Position numbers and translations under genes: made by a program. Source: Psychrobacter immobilis (lineage in GTDB: Bacteria > Pseudomonadota > Gammaproteobacteria > Pseudomonadales > Moraxellaceae). From it: a stretch of 64,000 bases of DNA. The stretch covers positions 2,294,001 to 2,358,000 of the forward strand of contig CAJGZL010000001.1 in the NCBI GenBank assembly GCA_904846145.1. Reading direction: 5' to 3'. The notes beneath the pieces were generated by a model, which did no database searches, was not told the DNA's origin, and saw nothing but the letters and a program-made list of their open reading frames with translations. This document shows, piece by piece, positions 1 through 7,834 of this stretch (the stretch's first letter is position 1; the number at the start of each line of letters is the position of its first letter).

Positions 1-499
1 CTACCCAATCGGCCCGTGCTTTGACTGCGGCACTAGTATTAGCATAGACCACTACCGTACGCTCTGGGTGAGCATCACAAAACGCTGAGAATTCATCAAC
101 TGGGCAGCCTAAGTCCAGCGAGCACTCAGCCTCTAGGTCTGGCATGAGGATAGTCTTATCCATACTCAAAATCTTTGCCGACTCGCCCATAAAACGTACG
201 CCTGCGACGACTAAAGTCTGAGCGCTGTGCGCTTGCCCAAAGCGCGCCATCTCTAGCGAGTCTCCGACACAGCCACCTGTTGCCAGTGCCAAGTCTTGGA
301 TAAAAGGGTCAACATAATAGTGAGCGACCAGCACGGCATTATTATCAATAAGTAATCGCTTGATGTTAGCCTCAACTTCTAAACGTTTGGCGCGTGGCAG
401 ATCTGCAGGCATCTTAGCCTTGGCATATTCGATGTTAAGCTGAATGGCGTTGCGTTTATCAGTGCTAAGTAGTGGCGCGTCATAAGGATAAGTCGTCAT
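1..499 (-). CDS. nadA: Quinolinate synthase NadA (N-terminal part; 3' end outside window)
   Basis: NadA condenses iminoaspartate with dihydroxyacetone phosphate to quinolinate, the precursor of NAD, using a 4Fe-4S cluster in the cytoplasm. About 166 N-terminal residues are visible, starting at the ATG whose complement is at 497-499. The translation contains the family stretches [22 protein letters not shown] (a conserved cluster-ligand cysteine region), [12 protein letters not shown] and DLGCPVDEF. The frame runs off the left edge, so the C-terminal cysteines cannot be checked. A palindromic operator lies 70-90 bp upstream and is shared with nadC, and a Nudix-type regulator is divergently transcribed next to it. 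Confidence 0.95.
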   Translation of the reverse strand, partial: MTTYPYDAPLLSTDKRNAIQLNIEYAKAKMPADLPRAKRLEVEANIKRLLIDNNAVLVAHYYVDPFIQDLALATGGCVGDSLEMARFGQAHSAQTLVVAGVRFMGESAKILSMDKTILMPDLEAECSLDLGCPVDEFSAFCDAHPERTVVVYANTSAAVKARADWV

Positions 500-569
500 A
501 ATGAACCCTTTTTGAGATTAATATTTTAGATGAAGAAACAATGAGCTAAATAAGTAAGTTGATTTAATT

Positions 570-586
570 ATGCTCATTTTGAGCAT
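570..586. promoter_or_regulatory. Palindromic operator upstream of nadA
   Basis: ATGCTCATTTTGAGCAT is a perfect inverted repeat with 7-bp arms and a 3-bp centre. A near-identical site sits in front of nadC at 2039-2055; the 16 bases TTATGCTCATTTTGAG are identical in both. The position between nadA and the divergent Nudix-HTH gene, and its repetition at the other NAD gene, suggest the binding site of that regulator. The binding itself is inferred. Confidence 0.7.
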
Positions 587-723
587 TAATACAAGTTATT
601 TTTATATTATTTTGCTTTAAAATAGCTTTGACGATGATGACTTTGTCTTTTAAAAGTATAAACAGCGCCTTAAAAAGGTTATTCAGGCTATACTGATTAG
701 CATGTTTTTTTATGGCGATAGCG

Positions 724-751
724 TTAATAATTAATAATTAATAATTAATGA
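724..751. repeat. 7-bp tandem repeat (TTAATAA)
   Basis: Three perfect copies of TTAATAA at 724-744 are followed by one imperfect copy, TTAATGA, ending 15 bp before the start of the regulator gene. The array covers the region where its ribosome binding site or promoter would be expected, so copy number could affect expression. Confidence 0.6.
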
Positions 752-766
752 GAGTAATTGTAAAAT

Positions 767-1723
767 ATGACTATGTCTTATTCACATGCGCACCAACAGG
801 GCAGTGGCACCACCGAAGTTGTTGCCGTGCTGGTTGCTATTACTGATCATACCGCACGAGTATTGACAGTAGATCAAGGTAAGCTGCTACCTAATGGGCC
901 GCTTATGCCGTTGCATCGCTCATTACAAGCGGGTGTGCGCCAATGGGTAGAAGAGCAAACTCAGCAGCCAATGGGTTATCTTGAGCAGCTGTATACCTTT
1001 GTCGATACTAATAGACGCAACATCGACGGTCATGCCTTGGTCTATGTCAGCTATTTAGGACTGGTGCAAGAAACTCAGACGGCACAGCTACAGACCGCAG
1101 CGATTTGGCGTGATTGGTATGATTATTTCCCTTGGGAGAATCATTTGCTAGGTCGACCTATCGTGATTACCGAGCTGATTGTACCGGCTCTTGAGGCATG
1201 GGCTAATAGTGCTGAGAGTGATCTTATTAAGAAGCGCCGCCAGCAACGTATTGGACTATGTTGGGGTATCGGCGCTCATGAGTGGGTGACTGAGCACGCT
1301 CTACTACGTTATGAGATGCTCTATGAAGCGGAATTAATTCCAGAAGCACCTAACTATCAGCCAGATAAGCTAGCGGCTGGTCAGGCGAAGCTGCTAGGTA
1401 TGCCGATGTACTACGATCATAGAAGAGTCATCGTGACCGCTATCTCCAGATTGCGTGCCAAGATAGAATACCGACCATTAATCTTTGGGCTGATGAGCGA
1501 GGTGTTTACTTTGTCTCAGTTGCAACAAAGTATTGAGGCCTTATCAGGTGTGAGCTTACATAAGCAAAATTTCCGCCGTCTACTTGACTCGCAAAATTTA
1601 GTGGTGCCTACAGGGGAGAGTAGTAGCGCCCAGCGCGGTCGCCCTGCCAAGCTGTATCGCTTCGCTCATGACATTGAGCTGCAAAGCTTACTTATGGACA
1701 GCAAACTGCCCAAACGTAAGTAG
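767..1723 (+). CDS. Nudix-HTH transcriptional regulator of NAD synthesis (NadQ/NrtR type)
   Basis: A 318-residue protein with an N-terminal Nudix-like domain (about residues 15-150) and a C-terminal winged-helix region (about 215-318). The Nudix box is degenerate: around HRSLQAGVRQWVEEQT the usual REUXEE signature is missing, as expected for a ligand-sensing rather than hydrolytic domain. The C-terminus has NFRRLL and QRGRPAKLYRF, typical of NrtR-like regulators. It lies between nadA (divergent) and nadC (same direction), and both have a common palindrome upstream. Its length is closer to NadQ than to classical NrtR (about 220-240 residues). I infer repression of nadA and nadC in response to an NAD-related metabolite. 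A second ATG six bases downstream is an alternative start. Confidence 0.75.
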   Translation: MTMSYSHAHQQGSGTTEVVAVLVAITDHTARVLTVDQGKLLPNGPLMPLHRSLQAGVRQWVEEQTQQPMGYLEQLYTFVDTNRRNIDGHALVYVSYLGLVQETQTAQLQTAAIWRDWYDYFPWENHLLGRPIVITELIVPALEAWANSAESDLIKKRRQQRIGLCWGIGAHEWVTEHALLRYEMLYEAELIPEAPNYQPDKLAAGQAKLLGMPMYYDHRRVIVTAISRLRAKIEYRPLIFGLMSEVFTLSQLQQSIEALSGVSLHKQNFRRLLDSQNLVVPTGESSSAQRGRPAKLYRFAHDIELQSLLMDSKLPKRK

Positions 1724-1794
1724 TTCTAGTGAGGTGAATGTAAGCTTTTCGTATTTTGATAAAACAAACAACAGGTATGGTTAGTCCGATATAA

Positions 1795-1890
1795 AAACCT
1801 TACAGCGTGACGGGTATCTATTTTTAGCAGCCTCTGTCAGCGTAGACACAGCAAGCAATAAAAATTGATACCAGTTGCGCGGCATAATAA
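1795..1890. repeat. Long imperfect palindrome, MITE-like
   Basis: Arms 1813-1826 (GGTATCTATTTTTA) and 1859-1872 (TAAAAATTGATACC) pair at 13 of 14 positions. The inner segments (CCTCTGTC / GACACAGC) and outer flanks also show partial complementarity, giving a hairpin of roughly 90 bp. No coding content is visible. It resembles a miniature inverted-repeat element or a large intergenic hairpin; only one copy occurs in this window, so mobility is a guess. Confidence 0.4.
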
Positions 1891-2038
1891 TACGTAAATG
1901 TATTATTTAGTATTGATTACAAGCAAAGTTAAAATATAAAGTGATAGATAACAAAGCTTAAATTTAGATAAGAGTGACATACTTTTTTATATAAATAATT
2001 AACAACTCTTGCAGGCATGCTTACTTTACGTTATATTT

Positions 2039-2055
2039 ATGCTCATTTTGAGTTT
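2039..2055. promoter_or_regulatory. Operator-like half-palindrome upstream of nadC
   Basis: ATGCTCATTTTGAGTTT repeats the nadA operator except for its last three bases, and keeps the TGCTCATTTTGAG core. It lies 30-47 bp upstream of the nadC start, a position that would overlap a promoter. It is probably bound by the same Nudix-HTH regulator with somewhat lower symmetry. Confidence 0.65.
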
Positions 2056-2085
2056 AATTAACTTTGAATAGGTTAAAAGATAATT

Positions 2086-2982
2086 ATGAGCAGACAAGTA
2101 GAGTCATCTAAGCATTCGGAATCAGCCAAGTATGCAGAGCCCGCATTGAATCGAGTATTATTAGAGCCTTTAGTGACAGCTGCATTAGCAGAGGATTTGG
2201 GTCGCCGTGGCGACGTGACCTCGCAAGCTACCATACCAGCTAACAGACAAGCGCAACTGCAAATTCGTGCACGACAAGCTGGCATCATTTGTGGTATGGA
2301 CTTGGCATGCTTGGCCTTTGCGTTGGTTGATAGCCAAATTGAATTTACAGCATGCGTTAGCGATGGTGAGCGAGTAGCGGCTGATACCGTATTAGCGACT
2401 GTGCGTGGTAATGCTAGACACCTTTTGACCGCTGAGCGTACGGCTCTGAACTTTTTGACGCACTTAAGTGGTATTGCGACAGCGACTCAGCAGATCCTCG
2501 ATAGCGTAGCCGATTATCCTGCGCAGATCACTTGTACGCGTAAGACCATTCCAGGCCTGCGCATTGTGCAAAAGTACGCAGTACGTTGTGGCGGTGGTCG
2601 CAATCATCGCTTAGGTTTAGATGATGCGATATTAATCAAGGATAATCACATTGCCATTGCAGGTGATATTACTACGGCGATTAAACAAGCGCAGGATTTT
2701 GCAGGGCATCTGATACCGATAGAGGTTGAGGTAGATACTTTGGCGCAGTTAAAGCTCGCACTGGAAGCAGGCGTCAGCTTAGTATTGCTAGATAATATGC
2801 CGCCCGATATTTTGCAGCAGGCCGTCGAACTTTGTAAAGGCCGCGCTAAAACCGAAGCTTCTGGCGGTATTACGCCCGAGAGCGTACAAGCGATTGCTGC
2901 AACAGGCGTTGATTTTATTGCTATGGGCTATTTGACCCATAGTACTACTGCGTTAGATATCGGTCTTGATTTTAGCGCATAA
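2086..2982 (+). CDS. nadC: Nicotinate-nucleotide pyrophosphorylase (carboxylating)
   Basis: NadC converts quinolinate and PRPP to nicotinate mononucleotide, CO2 and pyrophosphate. The 298-residue length fits the family. Conserved stretches are ALAEDLGRRGDVTS near residues 27-41, CTRKTIPGLR near 150, the RCGGGRNHRLGLDDAILIKD region near 165-185 (substrate-binding Arg, His and Lys) and EVEVDT near 212. It follows the Nudix-HTH gene in the same direction but has a 360-bp leader with its own operator, so it is probably transcribed separately. The ribosome binding site before this ATG is weak. nadB is not in the window. Confidence 0.97.
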   Translation: MSRQVESSKHSESAKYAEPALNRVLLEPLVTAALAEDLGRRGDVTSQATIPANRQAQLQIRARQAGIICGMDLACLAFALVDSQIEFTACVSDGERVAADTVLATVRGNARHLLTAERTALNFLTHLSGIATATQQILDSVADYPAQITCTRKTIPGLRIVQKYAVRCGGGRNHRLGLDDAILIKDNHIAIAGDITTAIKQAQDFAGHLIPIEVEVDTLAQLKLALEAGVSLVLLDNMPPDILQQAVELCKGRAKTEASGGITPESVQAIAATGVDFIAMGYLTHSTTALDIGLDFSA

Positions 2983-3316
2983 ACTGGCTGTAGTCAGTTA
3001 TATGCTAACAAGCTACATTTAGTCGCGGACGCTTAGATTAGGAACACGTTCTATAATAAGATCACATTTTTATATTGATAAATTTGAATCAGTATAAAAT
3101 TTTACTGGTTTTTAAGTGTCGAACAATGAGTCATAAATGACACAAAGGTAATGATTTAATTCACTTATCCGCCTATGGTACAATGCGCAAAATAGCACGG
3201 CGATAGCCTATCGCTGCTAATTAAATATGGGGTCATCGTTGCAATTGCACGGTGGCCTTCTCTTTTGCCAAAACTTATGTTTAATAAGAAGTTATCAATA
3301 GACGAGTGAGCGTTTA
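2983..3316. other. Intergenic region without a gene
   Basis: No convincing coding frame or RNA gene is seen. A small hairpin AACTG...CAGTT directly follows nadC. A possible -10 hexamer TACAAT at 3179-3184 could serve the next gene, but no good -35 accompanies it. Confidence 0.4.
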
Positions 3317-3958
3317 GTGAACACTGAAATTATCAAAATTATCTTAGCTTTTATGGTACTGATCAATCCATTTAGCGCGTTAACCTTGTTTTTGGACTTA
3401 ACCCGCGGCTACTCGATGACCAATCGACGTAAAGTGGCGCGTATTGCTTGTTTGACTATTTTTATCACTATTAGCTTTTTTACCGTAGCAGGCGAGACTT
3501 TACTCAAGGCATTAGGTATCTCTATCGGCTCGTTTCAGCTAGCAGGCGGTATATTGGTATTTTTAATCGCGCTTAATATGATGAACGGCGATGGTAATCC
3601 GGTCAAACCCGATCAAGAAAACTTCGATGTTGATCATGTCACTAGCTCGCCACCGACGACAGCCGCTGCGGTTGTGCCGCTCGCTATTCCGATGATGATT
3701 GGGCCTGGCGGTATCTCAACGGTTATTATTTACTCCTCACAAGTCTCAGGTATTTTGCAAGTATCCGCTATCATTATCGCGGGACTGTTGATTAGCCTGT
3801 TTTGCTATTTAGCGCTAATGGCAGCAGGGCGTATCAGCCGCGTACTAGGTGATACAGGTCTTAATATTATGAGCCGAATTATGGGTATGTTGCTGGCGGC
3901 GGTATCTATCGAAATTATTGTAAGCGGTTTACGTACCTTGTTTCCTGATCTCATATAA
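3317..3958 (+). CDS. MarC/UPF0056 family inner membrane protein
   Basis: A 213-residue polytopic membrane protein with about six hydrophobic segments. The N-terminal FMVLINPFSALTLFLDL and the middle stretch AIPMMIGPGGISTVI are typical of the MarC (UPF0056) family, whose members lie in the inner membrane and have no settled transport substrate. The start is GTG with only weak purine-rich sequence upstream; no in-frame ATG gives a better N-terminus. A 15-bp tandem repeat begins three bases after the stop codon. The name MarC refers to family membership, not to multiple antibiotic resistance. Confidence 0.85.
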   Translation: MNTEIIKIILAFMVLINPFSALTLFLDLTRGYSMTNRRKVARIACLTIFITISFFTVAGETLLKALGISIGSFQLAGGILVFLIALNMMNGDGNPVKPDQENFDVDHVTSSPPTTAAAVVPLAIPMMIGPGGISTVIIYSSQVSGILQVSAIIIAGLLISLFCYLALMAAGRISRVLGDTGLNIMSRIMGMLLAAVSIEIIVSGLRTLFPDLI

Positions 3959-3961
3959 TGG

Positions 3962-4006
3962 ATTAGGGTATGTTGAATTAGAGTATATTGAGTTAGGGCG
4001 TGTTGA
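3962..4006. repeat. Three imperfect 15-bp tandem repeats
   Basis: ATTAGGGTATGTTGA, ATTAGAGTATATTGA and GTTAGGGCGTGTTGA follow each other without spacers immediately after the MarC-family gene and upstream of tmm. They are non-coding and of unknown role. Confidence 0.7.
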
Positions 4007-4051
4007 ATCAATTACTTAGCCTAGTCCCATTTAGATTTACTCATGAAAATA

Positions 4052-4060
4052 TGTTATGAT
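4052..4060 (+). promoter_or_regulatory. Candidate extended -10 promoter of tmm
   Basis: TGTTATGAT matches an extended -10 (TG, one base, TATGAT at 4055-4060) 30 bp before the tmm start. A weak -35 (TTAGAT) lies about 18 bp upstream. Confidence 0.4.
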
Positions 4061-4089
4061 ATCGAACTAACATTTTACAGGAGTGAATC

Positions 4090-5472
4090 TTGAACAACAA
4101 AAAAATTGCTATTTTAGGTGCAGGTCCTAGTGGTTTAGCACAATTACGTGCTTTTGAAGCAGCTCGTTTAGCGGGTGCTACCAATTTGCCTGAGATAGTT
4201 TGTTATGAGAAACAAAATGCTATTGGCGGTATGTGGAATTATAACTGGCGTACTGGTTTAGATAGAAATGGTGAACCTGTTCACGGCAGTATGTATCGTT
4301 ATTTGTGGTCGAATGGCCCAAAAGAATGTTTAGAGTTTGCTGATTATTCGTTTGAAGAACATTTTGGTAATCCTATCCCATCATATCCGCCTCGTGAAGT
4401 TTTAAAAGACTACATTATGGGTCGTATTGATAAGCAAGATATCCAAAAGTACATCCGCTTTGAGTGCCCCGTGCGTTGGGTAACTTTTGATGATGAAACA
4501 CAGCTGTTCACCGTCACCGTCATGAATCATAAGACTGGTGAACAAGAAGTAGAAGAGTTCGATTATGTGGTTGTTGCTACAGGTCATTTCTCAACGCCGA
4601 ATATGCCTTATTTTGAAGGCTTAGAAGAGTTTCCTGGTCGCGTCTTACACGCGCATGATTTCCGTGATGCGCTAGAGTTTAAAGGCGAGGATATCTTACT
4701 CGTAGGCAGTAGTTATTCAGCAGAAGATATTGGTACGCAGTGTTATAAGTACGGAACTAAGTCAGTGACTATCAGCTACCGTACCAAAGCCTTGGGTTAC
4801 GACTGGCCAGAAGGTATCGAAGAGGTGCCGCTGCTCACTCATTTTGAAGGCGATGTGGCATATTTTGCCGATGGTAGCAGTAAGACTTTTGATGCCATTA
4901 TTATGTGCACAGGTTATCTATTCCATTTCCCGTTTATGCCAGACGAATTACGTTTGCAAACGCATAACTGCCTATATCCAGCAAACCTTTACAAAGGGAT
5001 CTTTTGGCAGCCTAATCCAAAGCTTATCTACTTAGGTATGCAGGATCAGTACTTTACCTTTAACATGTTCGATGCGCAGGCTTGGTATGCTCGTGACGTG
5101 ATGATGGGTGAGATTGAATTGCCAGATCTAGCGACTCGTACAGAAGATGAGAATCATTGGTTAGCGACTTACGATGATACGGTAACGGTTAACGATTCAA
5201 TTGATTTTCAAGCCAGCTATATACGTGATTTAACTAACTCTACGGACTATCCAGAGTTTGCCGTAGAAAAGCAGGCTGATATCCTAAAGCAATGGCAGAT
5301 CGATAAAGTCAGTAACATCATGGGCTTTAGAGAAAAAGCCTATCGCTCGACTCTAACGGGTACACTCGCGCCTGAATTACCAGAGCCATGGTTAGATGTT
5401 CTTGATGACTCGCTTGAGCACTTTTTAAACTTAACCTTTGTTAAGCCGACCAAGCGCAAAAAAGCCTCTTAA
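4090..5472 (+). CDS. tmm: Trimethylamine monooxygenase (bacterial FMO, Tmm)
   Basis: Flavin-containing monooxygenase that oxidises trimethylamine to its N-oxide with NADPH and O2 in the cytoplasm. The 460-residue protein has the FAD motif GAGPSG at 10-15, the FMO signature FPGRVLHAHDF at 181-191, the NADPH motif LVGSSYSAED at 204-213, and the long Tmm-specific stretch MYRYLWSNGPKECLEFADY around 68-86. The likeness to Methylophaga-type Tmm, from memory of that protein, runs over nearly the whole length. The start is TTG at 4090, with AGGAG six bases upstream; a terminator follows. No Tdm (TMAO demethylase) gene is adjacent, so the product may be kept as an osmolyte or used elsewhere. Confidence 0.92.
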   Translation: MNNKKIAILGAGPSGLAQLRAFEAARLAGATNLPEIVCYEKQNAIGGMWNYNWRTGLDRNGEPVHGSMYRYLWSNGPKECLEFADYSFEEHFGNPIPSYPPREVLKDYIMGRIDKQDIQKYIRFECPVRWVTFDDETQLFTVTVMNHKTGEQEVEEFDYVVVATGHFSTPNMPYFEGLEEFPGRVLHAHDFRDALEFKGEDILLVGSSYSAEDIGTQCYKYGTKSVTISYRTKALGYDWPEGIEEVPLLTHFEGDVAYFADGSSKTFDAIIMCTGYLFHFPFMPDELRLQTHNCLYPANLYKGIFWQPNPKLIYLGMQDQYFTFNMFDAQAWYARDVMMGEIELPDLATRTEDENHWLATYDDTVTVNDSIDFQASYIRDLTNSTDYPEFAVEKQADILKQWQIDKVSNIMGFREKAYRSTLTGTLAPELPEPWLDVLDDSLEHFLNLTFVKPTKRKKAS

Positions 5473-5503
5473 AAATTCAGTTATTAATAATTGAGTTTGT
5501 TAT

Positions 5504-5540
5504 AAAAACCAAACATTCTTATATAGGGTGTTTGGTTTTT
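5504..5540. terminator. Bidirectional rho-independent terminator
   Basis: Stem AAAAACCAAACA (5504-5515) pairs perfectly with TGTTTGGTTTTT (5529-5540), with a T tract on each side. It separates the convergent tmm and exporter genes. Confidence 0.9.
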
Positions 5541-5552
5541 TTATGCTAATTT

Positions 5553-6155
5553 TTAACTACTATAAAGATGCCATGCTAAATACAGCATTAACACACCAAC
5601 CAAGCCATCTAATATGTTCCACGCTTTTGGTTTGGTAAATAACGGCTTAAGCAAGCGCGCACCATAGCCAAGCGCAAAGAAAAAGCAGAACGAGGCACTA
5701 ACAGCGCCCAGTCCAAATAGCAGTTTATTATCTGCACCTGTTGAAACCATGCCAACTAGCACCAAAGTATCTAGATAGACATGCGGATTAAGCCAAGTGA
5801 AGCCGATACAAAGTAATATCGCCTTTTTTAGACTAGTGACTATTGCTCCCTCAGTATCGAGCGCATGAGATAAGCGCATACTGGCATATAGACTTTGCAG
5901 ACCATAGCCTAATAAGAAGATAACCCCTGCAACTTTGGCTATAGTCACCACTTGCGGAAAGCGAGCGGTAACCGCGCCAAACCCTGCGACGCCAGCAGAG
6001 ATGAGTAGGGCGTCACTGACTGCACAAAATAGGCAAACCATAAACACATGCTCACGCCTTAACCCTTGTTTGAGAACAAAAGCGTTCTGTGAGCCAATAG
6101 CGATAATCAAGGATAGGCCGAGCAAAAACCCAGAAGTATAATCTATAAGATTCAT
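5553..6155 (-). CDS. LysE/ArgO family amino-acid exporter
   Basis: A 200-residue inner-membrane protein with six predicted hydrophobic segments. The N-terminal GLSLIIAIGSQNAFVLKQGLRREH and the later TWLNPHVYLDTLVL are hallmarks of the LysE/ArgO (arginine, lysine) branch of the LysE superfamily, which exports basic amino acids by proton or sodium coupling. Whether the substrate is arginine or lysine cannot be told. No LysG/ArgP-type regulator is adjacent. It is convergent with tmm across a shared terminator. Confidence 0.88.
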   Translation of the reverse strand: MNLIDYTSGFLLGLSLIIAIGSQNAFVLKQGLRREHVFMVCLFCAVSDALLISAGVAGFGAVTARFPQVVTIAKVAGVIFLLGYGLQSLYASMRLSHALDTEGAIVTSLKKAILLCIGFTWLNPHVYLDTLVLVGMVSTGADNKLLFGLGAVSASFCFFFALGYGARLLKPLFTKPKAWNILDGLVGVLMLYLAWHLYSS

Positions 6156-6436
6156 AAGATAGCGTCATTCTTAAAATAGCGTAGTGAAAGTTTTAAGTCA
6201 TAGTTCAAGGCGTATTCTGGGACACAGTTTAGCTTAGAGTGTTGACGTTTACTTACTGGCAGAGTCACAAAAAACTGGTAAGATACGCTGTTAGTTTAGC
6301 TTTTACAACCGTTATAAATGCTAGGCTAGTTTAGCTGGTTTTAGATATTAGCTTAGAGATGGAACCAAGATAAGAGCCTTGGCAAAGGTGTTGATATTAA
6401 CAGTATTAGCTCTCACAGTGAGGAGCAGGGTAGGCT

Positions 6437-7165
6437 ATGGTGGTAAGTTTAGCAAGAATGCTACAGTCATTTGCACAAGGATATGATGATCTACCAACGC
6501 AAGCGGCTAAAAATGCGCAGCAGACGGTTGAGATAATTACTGACGGCAGAGATGAACAAGTTACGGATATTTCTTTGAGGGCGCCCAAACGCGTTGAGCG
6601 AATTTGTGACGCTCTAGCACAAGTCAATGATATTCGCTCACCGACGCCTTTAACCGATCGATATTTGGCGAATAAAGCAGTATGGCGCTCGCCCAATCGC
6701 CCTCCGTTTGACCCTGATACCCTATGGACGCTGAAACATGGACGCTGCCCAATTATGACTGAACTTATTGATGTGGTTGATGAGCCCACCCTGAACGCTA
6801 TGCCTATCGAAGCGGTTGCGATATTAGATCGTATTAACGGCAAGCTCAAGCGCTATCGTGATTGGAGTCAAGAGCTGAACGACGAGCAGCAGCAACAGCA
6901 CAATGAGCGTCAATTTGTGATAGATAAGCTGGTCAAAGAGAGCATTCCTGAAGCCTTGCATCACTATGAGCAGCTACTGCGTTTTAGTCCGCATCGTACT
7001 AGGAATAATTTTGCACAAGGCAGTATGACCGCAGGCGATATGCTGACGGATTTATTCTTAGAGATTGACTATGAGCTTGATGAGCTATTAGATGAGCTCC
7101 ATCAGACCGTACTTAATCGACTGGCCTCAACCCATCGTTATGTCAAAAGCCGTACGCAAAATTAA
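6437..7165 (+). CDS. Unknown soluble protein, first gene of a paralogous three-gene operon
   Basis: A 242-residue protein not recognised from any characterised family. No signal peptide or membrane segment is visible. It has an acidic, helix-rich C-terminal half with the pattern QFVIDKLVKESIPEALHHYE at about 155-175 and LLDELHQTVLNRLASTHRYV near the end. These two helices have counterparts in the next two genes, as does an upstream helix ILDRINGKLKRYRDW (about 129-143). A QQQQQ-like run separates the helices. AGGAG lies about 11 bp before the ATG. Twelve bases separate it from the next gene. No function is proposed. Confidence 0.75.
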   Translation: MVVSLARMLQSFAQGYDDLPTQAAKNAQQTVEIITDGRDEQVTDISLRAPKRVERICDALAQVNDIRSPTPLTDRYLANKAVWRSPNRPPFDPDTLWTLKHGRCPIMTELIDVVDEPTLNAMPIEAVAILDRINGKLKRYRDWSQELNDEQQQQHNERQFVIDKLVKESIPEALHHYEQLLRFSPHRTRNNFAQGSMTAGDMLTDLFLEIDYELDELLDELHQTVLNRLASTHRYVKSRTQN

Positions 7166-7177
7166 AAGGAAGCTTTA

Positions 7178-7825
7178 ATGACCCAAGTCACTGCTATGTT
7201 AATCATGTTTGTCTTATACGGGGTACTCCCAGCAGCGGGTTTGTTTTTGGGCTATCGCGGTGTCAAAAAGCTTACCGCCCCTAAAATGCTAGAGTATCAA
7301 GCTATGCCGCAATTGGGTTATATTCCCGAAAAAAGCCTGCCCGCTGATGTAAGAACCGCTCTTGCTCAGATCAATGAAAAAGGCGAAAAGCTAAGTCTTA
7401 TCTATGGCGATACTAATAATGACGGGCAGATCGATGATAAAGATACGGTTAATGAAACTTATATCATGATCCAAAACTTAATGGATCGCCATATCCCACA
7501 AGCGGTCGCTGATTATCGCCGTTTGCATGATTTGGATGGCGGGCGCGCTGATACTACCAAAATTAAGCACTCTAATGTCACAGGTAAAGAGGCGCTCTTA
7601 GATGTACTAGGCACGATCAATGTGCAGTTCGATGACTTGCTCAACGCCTCTTATCATCAAGATGGACAAAAACTACTAGCGACCAATCGCTACTTGCAAC
7701 AGCGCTTTGATACGCCAGTCACTCCAAATCAAGCACGTCAATCGATTGATATGATTACTAACCCTGCCAATATAGACGCTACAGATAATAATCGCACTAT
7801 CGTTATAGATAGCGTTAAGGATTAA
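7178..7825 (+). CDS. Unknown membrane-anchored protein with EF-hand-like loop, second gene of the triad
   Basis: A 215-residue protein with one N-terminal membrane segment (about residues 4-26) and a soluble helical remainder. Residues 78-89, DTNNDGQIDDKD, match a canonical EF-hand or dockerin calcium loop: D78, N80, D82, G83, I85, D86 and D89 sit at loop positions 1, 3, 5, 6, 8, 9 and 12. The flanking helices ALAQINEKGEKLSLIYG and MIQNLMDRHIPQAVADYRRL, and the C-terminal LLDVLGTINVQFDDLL...RYLQQRF, correspond to helices in the neighbouring proteins. AAGGAAG precedes the start. The function is unknown; calcium binding is inferred from the motif. Confidence 0.75.
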   Translation: MTQVTAMLIMFVLYGVLPAAGLFLGYRGVKKLTAPKMLEYQAMPQLGYIPEKSLPADVRTALAQINEKGEKLSLIYGDTNNDGQIDDKDTVNETYIMIQNLMDRHIPQAVADYRRLHDLDGGRADTTKIKHSNVTGKEALLDVLGTINVQFDDLLNASYHQDGQKLLATNRYLQQRFDTPVTPNQARQSIDMITNPANIDATDNNRTIVIDSVKD

Positions 7826-7834
7826 ATTTAAAAG

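Noticed and set aside
6406..6849. 147-codon minus-strand frame opposite the first triad gene
   Set aside because: It lies antisense to a gene with a good ribosome binding site and operon context, and its translation has no domain pattern.
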